DNA of 64,000 nt. Origin: Guyanagaster necrorhizus (lineage: Eukaryota > Basidiomycota > Agaricomycetes > Agaricales > Physalacriaceae). Below the pieces are notes generated by a model, which was not told the DNA's origin, did not search any database, and worked only from the letters and a program-made list of their open reading frames with translations. The stretch is taken from positions 1,251,668 to 1,315,667 of the forward strand of contig NW_025064894.1 of assembly GCF_019112545.1 (NCBI RefSeq), in the 5' to 3' direction. Positions 38,507-49,730 of the stretch are shown in pieces; the first letter of the stretch is position 1; every line of letters starts with the position of its first letter. The position numbers and the translations under genes were made by a program.

Positions 38507-39126
38507 TCAGGCCACAAACCCGGATTTACATACTTCGAAACACCTCCTAATTACCAATACGTTGCGGTAATGAACCCGAACCCGTTCATCGGGGATACAC
38601 GATCCAAATCCATGATCAGCACCTATGCATCGCACCGTGTCACCAAAGTTGCCTATGCCCAGAATGAAGTCAAGTGCGAAGGAACTATACAACGCTGGAC
38701 AGATTAATCTGCACATGGACGCGCACCATGAATTAGAATCACACGAACTATACATAACCCCAACGGGAAGAAGCATGGGGATCGACACCGCAGCTTCGAA
38801 TTCGACCAGAGTAAACCCGAGAACCCACAAAGCGATGCCGCTTCTTTGACAATGCTATGCCGTCCCGGAACAATGTTCATCCAGAGATAACCGAGCGGCT
38901 TCTCTCCCCAATAGAAGGCACAGACGCAGACATGGGGCAGCCACATAAAGTACCGAACTTTGTCGACAGAGATATCTCTGACCCGAAGCCGGAGTTACGG
39001 TGGACAGTACCGCGTCTTCTATCATCCTGTGAGTATTACTGAGCCGTAGTGGTTGCGAGGATCGTCTCCAAACTGGAAGGTCCCATCGAGCAATAGCAAA
39101 GCTGATCCGGGAATGCCTTGGCGCAT
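38507..39126 (-). CDS. Hypothetical membrane protein, several exons
   Basis: A reverse-strand model starts at 39126 with MRQGIPGSALLLLDGTFQFG and reaches a donor GTAATA after HYGS. It resumes after GACAAAG near 38960 (RYFMWLPHVCVCAFYWGEKP). It continues in the segment containing LWVLGFTLVEFEAAVSIPML (about 38840-38785) and in 38730-38507 (LICPALYSSFALDFILGIG). Several segments are hydrophobic and Cys-rich, pointing to a membrane protein. Joins between the last pieces are uncertain. The family is not recognised. Confidence 0.35.
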
Positions 39127-41189
39127 CCTCAGAATGATTCACCGCGCTATCAATACCAATCGTTCATGAGGGAGGTAGTGGGGGAAGGAGGGAAAGGGAA
39201 GATGAAGAGATCGATTGAAGGACACGCACTTTTATACCGGTCGGGAGCCCATATTCGGGGGCGGGGGATCTGCGTATGATGATCGAAACGCGTCATAAAG
39301 ACATCTATGACGTTGGTTTATTCGCCACCGCCATCCGTAATTCAAAGTGCGCGCCCTCTGCCAAAGTCAAGGCTTAAAGTAGTTGTTGATCGATCTCATC
39401 TGCAGAGCCAATACGTTAACATTTCAGGAAAGAGAGAAGACCCTCCATATATTCAGCGAAAGAAAAAGAAAGCTAGTTTCACGCTTTAGTCTAATTCGGA
39501 AAGTCGTGTATTCTTACTACGCATCCAGTATATAGGAACATCACCTACCATCTGCATAAACGATTCCTGTTCGTTTAACAGGTGAACCGATAGAATGGGC
39601 AGATCGCTTACGGTCCGAAAGAACGAAGTGAAAATGAAAAAAATCCATTTGTGGTAAAGGTTAGCCATCAGCATCTATCGGATTATCACATGATGGCAGA
39701 AACTTCTGCTTGCCTGGGCCTAGGTTATCGTGGCGCAGTTCCCAGTAAGGCACCCATGCTTGAAAAAAGATCGGTTATCTGATGGAGACGCAACCAATGA
39801 CACGATTTTAACGGTAGGTGTCTTCTGACATTGCCCCGATGTTTAACTGACACCTTCACATGCGGTATGAGCACCGAAAGCTCACTTATTACAGGCACAT
39901 GTAGTCTCCATCTCCATCATACGTTTACCGTGGTTCTGGTCCATGGCGAAGTCGATGAAAATGCTTGTAGCTAAGGCTGCAGACCAAGACAGTTTAGGGA
40001 AAATGAAGGAGGCCAAGATTTCGGTTCATGAACTCCAGCGTTTCCCCAATACTGGAATGAAATACATCAGACTCGTGCCCGGTCAAAAGGTCGATACCTT
40101 GACTGCATACGAAACTCCACAGGTCAGTCAGTAGGTGACCTGAGAATATGTCAATAATGTTCTGGGAGAATCGTGCTAGTGGATCGTGAATATCAAGCAC
40201 GCATCTATTTTCGAAGGAAATTGATGACTTGTAAGATGTGGCTCTGTGTGCCTTGGAGACACTTCCGCTTTCCTCATTGCTCGTCAATAGAATGGGTCGT
40301 CCTTGTATAAACGCATCGGGCTGGGACGCAACGCCTTGTAGAAGTGATGGAGGATCTGAGCAACTTTAGCAACACACGTCCATGGATATTCGGCATGTCA
40401 TTCATCCCCCAATTCAGGTCTTGAGTTGCACCAAGCTCTGAGATGGATCAGTTCTGAGATGGATCAGTACTATGCAAGAGACCATTTGTTTCGGGAATAC
40501 CGGACCGGAAACGCCACGCCCTGGTGACAGTCACGCTTCCTCATTTATGACGACCACGTGGATAGTAGGCTCTCGTACCGGAGGTTAGAGAGCCTTTTTA
40601 TGATACAAAGGAAAATTTATGACTCTCATCCAGCTCGAACATGAAATATCGAGTCATTGACTGGGGATATCGACACCGGTTCTCTTGTTAAAGTAGTGGC
40701 AACTTCCTTGGAAGAGAATTGCAAGCAGCGGTGGCAGCCCGGAGTATCAGAACACAACGTGCGTGTGGCAATCTAGCAGATACGTTTTTCTGTCTTTTTT
40801 TCTGGATGTCATGCTAACCCATCATGAGCTCAGATTTCATGGAACGCCAATTTTTATCCCACAGAAATCTGCAGCGTCGCTCCACAGGTCAAAAAATGTT
40901 TTCTCCAACGAGACCGTCCGCAGTTTTTGTTGAGTCGCTGGAATGCCACTTAGACGATGCTAGGTGGAATGGATTGGCTGTTTTATCTAGCTGTGGAAAC
41001 GTGTGCTCTATGTCTACCCGCCCCTAAATGGACACATCTACGATCTAAATCCGCTGATGCTTTCTCTTACCTACGCTCCCATCGCCTTCCTTCAAGCAAC
41101 AGAATTCTGTAAGTAATTATTTCATCTTTTGTACTGCTACCCTCAATTCATATCATTAGTCCGGCGAATCGCACCATTTTACAATTGCT
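39127..41189. other. Intergenic region, no gene recognised
   Basis: Normal composition up to about 41160, then an abrupt change to CpG-poor sequence. ORFs at 39943-40134 and 40824-41027 have no domain or splice support. Confidence 0.35.
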
Positions 41190-41286
41190 TCATCCAAAGG
41201 GTACGAAATCCATCATAAGTATTGCGTTCAACATGTTTAAGATATTTTGTATAGATCCCATGTATAAAATGCGAATTCGAAGCAAT

Positions 41287-41517
41287 CTATCCATCGATTT
41301 TTTGTCCATTGGTGATGAAAAATACTTGATCAGCAACACTCTTCGGACTTGCAAGTAAATGATCAGCAGCCAGAATGTGAGCATGGACAGTGTTACCCAC
41401 ATAGAGGTAATCCATGAGATTTGTAGTATCTCTGAATTGTATATTATCCTGACTGTCCTCAAGCAGCTTCACTACATGCCAAATGAGCTGCTTGTCACAT
41501 GGAAAGCCAACTGACAT
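41287..41517 (-). pseudogene. Fragment of a sterol 3-dehydrogenase (ERG26-like) gene
   Basis: The 76-residue reading has NIQFRDTTNLMDYLYVGNT followed by VHAHILAADHLL and QVFFITNGQ. This order is characteristic of the 3-beta-hydroxysteroid dehydrogenase family, where the D/N-N-x-x-D-F-x-Y-V-x-N-x-x-x-A-H-x-L-A-A block is followed by F-F-I-T-N-G. ERG26 acts in ergosterol synthesis as sterol-4-alpha-carboxylate 3-dehydrogenase. Only the middle of the protein is present. The N-terminal NAD-binding Rossmann region and the C-terminus are missing or unreadable. The fragment is CpG-poor like the surrounding transposon remnants, so it is a dead copy or a captured piece. Confidence 0.7.
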
Positions 41518-42879
41518 CTATCTGATCATCCTGCATGCCCTACAAACTATGACCACCACACCATCATACCAACCATCCCATCCACATTGAGTACAATTCA
41601 TTCAGCAAAAGCCTTGGTATGATGATATGCATTATAATCTTGAGAAAGTATAGAAACATTGTCATCTTTCACTTTGGCCAAATCCATACCTGTTCAAAGA
41701 ATGCCAGTCAAGGATGTGTACACAAGTTTCCTGATATCTGCAGCCTGACAGGCAGATACAACCAAAGAAGTTTCCCTCCTTGTTTATGCAAAAGCACACA
41801 TAAGAAGGTAGTCCATGAATTAAAGAAGTTGTATGATAGACTATATTTGGTTTGAACTAGTAAGGGTTCACCTCCACAGTTAATTCCAGATCTACATAGA
41901 GAAAATATGCATCTGCTTCAAAATGTCAGTTAATTATATCTTGTCAGTTATGTCTACAGTTATTCTGGGCTCTAACAGTGAAATATTCCACTCCTTCCAC
42001 TGTCTGGCTTCAGAAAGGCTGAAGAAGATTGAAAACCATGATTTTACCATTTCCTCACACTTTCAGATTGATCACAGCAATGTGGAATCCAAGAAAGCTG
42101 ATTCCATCAGTGACCATATGTAAGAATTAGCTAAGATGGAAAAATTCACATTCTTAGCTGACCAGTCTCAGATTGGAAGAACTTTGAACCTCAACATCAA
42201 AATCCTTATCTGAATCAGATATGTTTTTCAGGCAGTCAGATGCAAAGAAAGTATAATGATTAACAGTCATAGACAGATAAAATGAACTCAGTAACAGAGT
42301 TATTAGACAGAACTGTTTTCTGTTGTGGATTGAGTTCAGCTGATGTTAGAAATATATGGCTTGACCACTTTCTGAAAATCATTTGATAATGACAAGCTTG
42401 TTAATATCTGGACATTACAAAATTTCAAGGCCTTAGAAGGCCAGTGGTAAGAGATATACATATGGAAAATGATAGTTCAAGGATAGTATTTCATATGATC
42501 ACACTATATAAGTCCTATCTCTATCACTGTCATGGTACACATCAAAGCAGACATAGATGGTTGCACAAGATTATGCATTCCTTGTGGATCAGCTGGGTGT
42601 AGACTGGAAATCAGATTGTACATTGATATGAAATGTATTTAGATAGTATAAACAATGATTAGGCCTCTTACTGGACAGCCATTTATATTTATAACCAGAC
42701 TTACTCCGAATATCCAGCCATACTGACATTACCACTGTACTGGTCCAAGTATGAACTTTGGCCAATGCTGAACACACCATTAGTTCAACTCCAGGAGGCT
42801 ATATACACAGCACTATCAATCTGAATGACATCCACACATACCCTCTGATAGTGACTTCAGCAAGCTGAGAAGCCAGCTC
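41518..42879. other. CpG-poor decayed sequence
   Basis: No intact ORF. Part of this is likely the 5' region of the decayed Gypsy that follows, but no LTR could be identified. Confidence 0.35.
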
Positions 42880-43499
42880 TGGCCTGACATCCTTGAAGGG
42901 AAACAGGTAGTTGGCTCTTGGCCAGACAACCACCTGCCAACAAAGCAGAATTGAGTGGACAAACTAGGGTAGATGACTCTGATGCTATCAAGTTGGACTT
43001 CACAATCATCAATGGATGAATCATATGGAAGGCAAGCACTGGACCAGCAGGAAGCCTAGTTGTGGATGACTACTCACTTCACTCATTCCTCAGACTGCTC
43101 CAGGAATAGGAACACCCATCTTTTCATGGGTACCTAAATCTGATCAGGCCTTTAGCTGTTGATGCCCTCCTTATTCAGTGCAAACCAGATCTTGTGTGAA
43201 AGCCATGCCCATTCAAGAGTCTCTCTGATGACATTGACTGCTTTCTCACTGACTGTGAACAATATTTTGAGGTATATTCAGCATACTTAATAGTGGACAT
43301 CTATCAGACAGCATTTGCCACCTTCTACTTTGAGGACAAGACTAAAACCTGGTGGACTCTCCAAAGCACTAACTTCTATTCTAACACTAGGAGGCACCAT
43401 TGACTGCCATCCTGGGATACCTTCAAACAGATTGTATGTGACAAGTTCACTGACTCCACTATACAGGAAGTATATAAGAACAAAATGTAGGAGTTGTAG

Positions 43500-43685
43500 A
43501 TGGGTGATAAAACAGCAAATGAGTATTTTGATGAGCTGGAACAACTTGCCAAATTAGCCAGGCTCCTGGATGACATTGATGAAGAAGGATGGATGGTTGA
43601 AGCTTTGAAAATCAGAGTGCTATCTTCTTATCTGAAAATCATTTTGGATATTCATCTTAACATCCTGAAGGAGTACAAAGAATAG
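43500..43685 (+). pseudogene. Gag fragment of the decayed Gypsy element
   Basis: The reading MGDKTANEYFDELEQLAKLA corresponds residue by residue to MGDKAVTDYFDELERLAKLA in the young gag at 52396-52455. It is the C-terminal capsid segment. A zinc-knuckle remnant (KCFNCGEKRHL) lies downstream at 43912-43945. Confidence 0.75.
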
Positions 43686-44430
43686 AAGGAGAGGATCACA
43701 ATCATGAACAAGGAGTGGCAGTGACAGAAGGCAGCCAGTGCCTATTAGCAGAATGACTAAAAACTGAATCACCTGACCAAGACCTCCTCTCCTGCTAAAG
43801 CCACTGTTAGCAGCACTGCTTCTTCCTATACAATGTAAAAGACAGAAACAGGAACTACCTATACAGAACAAGAAAAACCCATGGACATTGACTGAATGAA
43901 GAAGGAGGAAAAGTGTTTTAACTGTGGAGAGAAGAGACATTTATCATAGAACTGCCTAAAGAAGAAATGCACCTGAGAAGACATATGGACACAGATCACT
44001 GAACTGCAAAAGGAGATGGATGGACTCAAAGAGAATAGTAAGGATACAAAGATTAAGGAGGTAAAAGATGTGGCCAATGAGTGAACAATTCCACTCAGTT
44101 GACCAATGGACTTCATGGTGTGTCTCATGTAGCTGCTGGACAGATTTATTTACCCTCTGTAGTTACTTCTATTTACATACATTCAAATATACCCTATATG
44201 CTGTTACTGACCTTGGAGTGAAGGAGGTCTTTCTAGGCTATGACTGGCTCATTCAGCATAATCAGCTGGTCAATTAGAAGACCAGCCAAATCACTTTCAC
44301 CTGCTGCCAATGCTGCAAAATGCCATTCAAATTATCAGATGAGGACTCTAAAGATCAGTGGGATGAGGAGATGGAGGACAGTGAAACCATCCCCATAATC
44401 AACATAGAGCAAGTGATCTACATTTAAGCC

Positions 44431-45129
44431 ATGTATCATGCTAATGACTTAGCAGCAAAGGTCAATGCAGGGAAGGAATCCAAATCATTTGAAGAGATGG
44501 TGTCTCCATGGGCTCAAGATTTTTGGGATCTATTCAACAAGGAGAATTTCAATGAGCTGCCTAAGCTAAAGTCTTGGAACCATGCAATCAAGCTAATCCC
44601 AAATGTGAATGCCAATCTTGACTGCAAGGTATACCCCCTCAGTCAACCAGAACAACTAGAACTTGACAAGTTCCTGGATGAGAACTTATCCAGTAGATGG
44701 ATCCAATTGTTCAAGTCTCCTATGGCATCTCCCTTCTTTTTTATTAAAAAGAAGAATGAGAAACTTCAACTGGTCCAAGATTATCAGAAGCTCAATGCGA
44801 TGATCAAGAACTGATACCCACTTCTATTGATCTCTGAGTTCATGGACAAGCTACACAGGGCTAAGTATTATTCCAAACTTGATGTTAGATGGGAATACAA
44901 CAATGTTAGGATCCAGGAAGGGGATGAGTTGAAGGCAGTTTTTTGGACCAATTGTAGTTTTTTTAAACTGACAGTTATGTTTTTTGGATTAGCCAACTCC
45001 CCAGTGACTTTCCAGTGGATGATGAACAACATCTTTAAGGATATCATTGCCACCAGAAAGGTCATGATATACCTCAATGACATTCTCATCATGTCAAAGG
45101 ACTGGGCTGAGCATCAAAGCCTGGTATGA
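44431..45129 (+). pseudogene. Reverse transcriptase of the decayed Gypsy element
   Basis: Two open pieces (44431-44814, 44827-45129) separated by one stop cover the RT domain: NANLDCKVYPLSQPEQLELD at the protease-RT linker, SPMASPFFFIKKKNEK in the fingers, LHRAKYYSKLDVRWEYNN with the first catalytic Asp, FFGLANSPVTFQWMMN in the palm, and MIYLNDILIMS where YxDD is expected. The change from DD to ND removes a catalytic metal ligand. This domain is entirely absent from the young element. Confidence 0.8.
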
Positions 45130-46139
45130 CAGGTACTTGCTCTTATGTGAAAGCATAAGCTTTTCCTGAAGGCCAAGAAGTGTGAGTTCAAGATGTTGTA
45201 AACAGAATACCTAGAGGTCATCATCAGTGAAGAGAGCATCTGGATGGATCCAGTAAAGGTAGCAGAGGTGGTGGGGTGGCTGACACCAACAAAGAAGAAG
45301 GAACTTCAATCATTCCTTGGGTTCACAAACTTCTACCACCAATTCATCCAAGACTACAGTGAGATTGTCCAACCAATGACCCAGCTTATGGGAAACATGC
45401 CTTGGGCATGGGGCCTTCTCCAACAGATAGCATTTGAAGACCTGAAGTGACAACTGGCAGAAGATGTGGTACTAGCAGTACCAACAGAGGAGAGAAGGTT
45501 CTGTGTCAAAGCAGACTCAAGCAAAGGTGCAATAGGTGCCATCCTATCACAAGAACAAAAGGGGAAGTGGTAACCAGTAGCCTTCCTTTCAATGGCACTA
45601 ACTATTACTGAGTGCAACTATGAGATTTATGACAAGGAACTCTTGGCAATCATGCTCACACTGGCAGAATGGAGACACTACTTGATCAGATCCACACAGA
45701 TCTTCAAAATATGGACTAATTATGAAAACCTGATATTTCTGATCTCTCCAGAAGCTGAACTGATGACAGGCATGCTGGGTCACAGAGCTCTCAGAGTACC
45801 ATCATACATTGCATCACAAGGCTGAAACCATAAACAAAAAGGCAGACCATGACCAGAAAGGGAAAGACAATAATAGGATTATATTGTTGAAACTGGAACA
45901 CTTTCAGGCTATGATAATGCTGACAGAGGAGGAGATCCATGAACAAATCAAGAGCATCATGAGAAAGACCAGATTATGAGACCAATGCATTGCACCTTTG
46001 GTCAACTATGCCCAAAGCATGATGAAGGTCAACAATCCCATTCACTATGACAGTTGAGTCTACATCTCTAGGGATCACAACCTCTGGAGAGAAATCATTG
46101 TGATGTGCCATGACCATATCACTGTGGTGACACACTTGC

Positions 46140-48201
46140 TGCATGTCAAGATGTATAATTTTGTGAATTATGACAATATATGGACTGGATCACAGTCTAC
46201 TATGCATGCAATAAAGAATATAGCTAGAGCACAGTGAAATGGGACTTATATGATAGCTGGCTTGAGTGACAATGGGTGGGGAGCATGGCCTAGCAGCAGG
46301 ATGATACCAGATGGGGTCATACTGTGCATGAGGTCTCAGCACTTGACACTAATTGAACTAATACAAGTATAGAAAGACCCACTGAAAATAAAGAGCACAT
46401 GATGACAATATGATCAGGGCTTTGTGCATGACTTTGCATCACATTGATCAATGATGCTGACACACCCTCTCTATGTTCAGGTGTGTACATTTGTGAAATT
46501 TAAGAATACTGGACTATATTCTAGTCCACTAAGCATGTTACTGAAAATAGAGCTAGAGTACAAATAAACATAGCCATTATGATGCTAGACTGAAGTAACA
46601 ATGAGTAGAGTGCATAGCCTAGTGATAGACTAATACCAGCAAGATTAGACTGCACATGAGGTTCCAGCACTTGGCCCTAAATGCACTAATATCATTACAA
46701 GAAGATATGCTAAAAATAAAAAAAGTACTATTGAAATATGATCAGCAATTCTGATCACATTGATCAAGGATGCACATCCATTGATGTACTGATGGAACAT
46801 ACTTTAGAACAGAGAACTGAGGCTCAAAGAAAGATATCTGAATAACTGGATGTTGAACAGAGAAATAGAATGATAACAACAAAGTAATAAATAGAGAAAT
46901 ACTACCAAAGGGTGAATAGTATGCATAATGCTCAGAGACTTGTGCATATAATTATGGTGCCTTTGCACACCTAACACTGTGAGGGACTCTGTATTATACT
47001 GAGGTATGACACATACCTATTGGGTGGATTAATTGATGCACACTAGACCAGAAGTAGTGCATATTGTGAGTCAGATGAAATGTCTGAACACTGGAAAAGA
47101 GAACCTAGTCATTGTGGCTGACTCCAGACATGAGAAATAACCCTGAGGGCCTGGAACAGTTCTCCAGTGTCAGAATGCTTCACCAGAGAAATAAGAAAGT
47201 GAGCAGACCTGGCTAAGCCAGCTAGCTGATGTCAGCTAGCAAGGAAACAGCAGGCACAGTCTTGACCTGGAACAGAATAAGTATGGCAACTATGATACAT
47301 GCATGAATAAGATCTACAGAATCTGGCATAGAGTCCTGTGCTTTGAGGATACTATAGTAGAGTTGTATTGGTAAGTATCACAGTAGAGTATTTAAATACC
47401 ATGTTGTATGAGTAGTATACAAGTTTCCAACCTCCCACAGTTGCAGTGTATTGGGCACAGAAAGCCTTGTACCCTAGCTCTGGATTTGTGTTTATAACTT
47501 CAGGTGAGAGAATAGAATAAATATTGATATGATTAAGAGAGATTTGAGAACTGAGTGAGGCACAGAAGCTTGCCAGAAACTTGAATTTGATTTAATAAGA
47601 GGTTTTGGATTGCACTCTAGTCTGAGAATAAGAGAGTGGTGTCTGAAGGGCACTATCTTGAGTTTTTAAGGCATTTGTGATGTGCAGCACTATAGATGGC
47701 AGAGATTCAAACCCTTTGGGTCTGTTAGACAGGGTTTTTTAACTTGTGGACAGAGATGTGAGCTCTTTGGCACTTGTGGACATGTTTGTGATTGGTTTCT
47801 GCTTAGAGCATGAAGCTTTGAGTCATGTATTATGTGTGTTAGGGATTTGGAATTGATCTGAGCTGTGCTTGGGACCTTTTAAGAGTTTTGTGGGAGTGTT
47901 TCAATGTATTGTATTGAGCTACAATGCCTTTGCCTTGGGGCCTGGCAACATCTGTTGCCACCTTTTGTTTTGATAAAAGGAAAATCTTTGAGACTTAGAG
48001 AGACTTAGGACTGTTGTATGCATGCTGTTGCTATTCATACACAGTGGATTCATTGAAGAAGACAATTATATTTGCTGTTACTACTTTTATTGCATTATAA
48101 TCCCTCCATAAACTAAGGGTATTATGTGTGTGTTAGTGTGGGTGTGATCAGTGAATAGCACTCTGCTGTATCTGTTTTCACCCTGCATGCATGCAGGATC
48201 T
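46140..48201 (+). repeat. R1 LTR-like repeat, copy C, with duplicated 5' part
   Basis: The full match to copy B runs 46449 (TGACACACCCTCTCTATG) to 48201 (CTCTTCA). The preceding 46150-46448 repeats the first ~300 nt in diverged form (GTGAATTATGACAATATATGGACTGG against GTGAAATTTAAGAATACTGG). This leaves a tandem partial duplication. The insertion cuts off the integrase of the decayed Gypsy at about 46130. Confidence 0.65.
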
Positions 48202-48399
48202 CTTCAATGAATGAATGGGAACTGATCACAATGAATGAAAACAGAGTGATGCTACTGGTGCACTCCATTTCTTCATCCACTCAGCATAGAAATTGACAAA
48301 GGGCAAAGGGTCTTAAAAATATATATATTGGATTACCACATGAACCAAACAATAAGTAGTCATATATTCTGACCATGTCAAAGTATATTAACAAAAGAC

Positions 48400-48744
48400 A
48401 TAGCATCAGAATTCAACAGAGTGTAATACTACTCTTTTCATGCTGAAATATGCAAAGTAGCCCACACAGAAAATTGATCATGTACCACAGCCTGGAGGTG
48501 CTCCCTACACAGAATGTGAAAGACAAGAAATGGCAAAGATAAAAAATTGGTCATGTACTGCAGACTGGCAGCACTTTCTACACTCATATGAGATGCAAAA
48601 TGAACATACAGTCAATGTACCATGACACAGAGGTGGTCTCTACCACTGTGCATGGTCCATGCATAAGAGAGACTGCTGTGCATTCATGGTACCACCCTGT
48701 GTATTGCCTGTGCACTGAGGGAGGCACCTGTTGCATTTTGCAGT
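48400..48744 (+). repeat. Relic of the 5' region of a Penelope-like element (first part)
   Basis: In reverse complement this matches 62880-63200: repeats of the tandem array (GGTCATGTACTGCAGACTGG) and then a leader block (CACTGTGCATGGTCCATGCA, GTACCACCCTGTG, GCCTGTGCA). The anchor ATGTAC occurs at 48480, 48553 and 48615, spacings 73 and 62. The intact element shows 73 and 61 at the equivalent place. Nearly all CpGs have become TG or CA. The match breaks off at GCAGT (48740-48744). Confidence 0.8.
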
Positions 48745-49255
48745 AAAATGCTGGAAAGTGGCACTAAATGAATCAACAATGTGCAGGGTGCACACCACCA
48801 AATCACTAATACTAAATCACAATGTAGTTTAAGGGAGGAATGGTAACATCTGGATCCTCAGTATATAGAGAACTGTAACATTGATAGGGTGCACTAAAAT
48901 GTAATTCAAAGATGTATATTGTGGTTTACTTGGACAAAGCTGTCTGTGTTACTGAACACAACAAAACTTATCTCACATGGTCTGTCTAGTGCAGGTTCTG
49001 AATGTGTGCTGTCTGCTTGGTGCAGTTTCTAAACTGATACAGTGTGCCTCATTGTGACTTATACATAAAACTGACTGTTCTGAACTGTCTCAGGTCTGTT
49101 CTGACTATCTGATATAACTCTCAGTTGCCTTCTGGGGTTTTTGCACAAACAAAGTGACCTGGTCACCATAATGCTATTCAGATTGAGTCTACAACTCAAA
49201 GCTCTTAACCAAACAGAACCTGTACTATTTGCCTGGTAGTGCTTTTGAAGGAGGT
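48745..49255. other. Old inserted sequence, left part
   Basis: CpG-poor sequence between the Penelope relic and the chromovirus. AAGGGAGGAATGGTAACATC near 48830-48850 resembles a polypurine tract followed by an LTR start. Together with 55646-56077 it may form an old LTR of about 850 bp, interrupted by the chromovirus. Confidence 0.4.
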
Positions 49256-49689
49256 TGTTACGATTTTTCCCGTTTCTTCCCCTTTACTCCTATTTTATGA
49301 TTAGTCAGAAAGGCACAAGACCGTGGGGAGCTTAGTCAGCACAACCTGGTTGCCCATCAGGTCACCACGACAGTCGAGCACGACGACACACAATCAGCCT
49401 TTTATGTATGATAGCGACGCTCAAGGACAACGAGCACCATGGACACAGACACACATAATAAGCAGTAGTATATTTAGAAGACAACTGTACAGTATTTAAG
49501 GACCACAGCTCTCGCTGGTATACCCCAGCTTCGAGCTAAAGTTTATACACACCATTCTATCTCGAGTCTACTTCTGACCTTGAGTCACATCATTCGGATA
49601 TACATATAGTGGACTCAGGTGATTTCTCAAAGTGCGAAGGAACATCTGTTTATCACGTGTATCAGTCCACGTGACGCTTGGGCTTAACA
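49256..49689 (+). repeat. 5' LTR of the chromovirus
   Basis: 434 bp, TGTTAC...TTAACA. It differs from the 3' LTR at about 10 positions, all transitions, nine of them CG against TG or CA. The copy contains the promoter and the presumed transcript start. Confidence 0.95.
49493..49539 (+). promoter_or_regulatory. LTR TATA box and presumed transcription start with self-primer
   Basis: TATTTAA at 49493-49499 lies about 30 nt before AGCTTCGAGCTAA (49527-49539). That is the right spacing for the transcript to begin near 49527. This 13-mer is the exact reverse complement of the site just after the LTR. That is the arrangement used by self-priming Tf1-type elements. Confidence 0.75.
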
Positions 49690-49690
49690 A

Positions 49691-49703
49691 TTAGCTCGAA
49701 GCT
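49691..49703 (+). promoter_or_regulatory. Self-primer binding site
   Basis: TTAGCTCGAAGCT starts two bases after the 5' LTR, where a primer-binding site belongs. It does not look like the complement of a tRNA 3' end (no TGG start). It is perfectly complementary over 13 nt to the presumed 5' end of the element's own RNA (49527-49539). Confidence 0.8.
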
Positions 49704-49730
49704 TCTACCTTCCCTTTCTCAAGCCCAATT

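Larger units (their letters stand above)
42880..46130 (+). mobile_element. Decayed Ty3/Gypsy element, relative of the 49-55 kb chromovirus
   Basis: It aligns with the young element from its gag region onward: TCTGATGACATTGA here against TCTGACGACATTGA there, and GATGAGCTGGAACAACTTGCC against GACGAGCTGGAACGACTCGC. Unlike the young copy, it keeps the missing middle. RT is at 44431-45129 (ASPFFFIKKKNEKLQLVQDY, MIYLNDILIMS at the catalytic box). The connection KKKELQSFLGFTNFYHQFI is at 45244-45450. RNase H is at 45470-45760 ([32 protein letters not shown]). The start of the integrase follows to about 46130. Stops are frequent. The catalytic YxDD reads YLND, so it is dead. Its 3' part is cut off by repeat R1. 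Confidence 0.85.
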
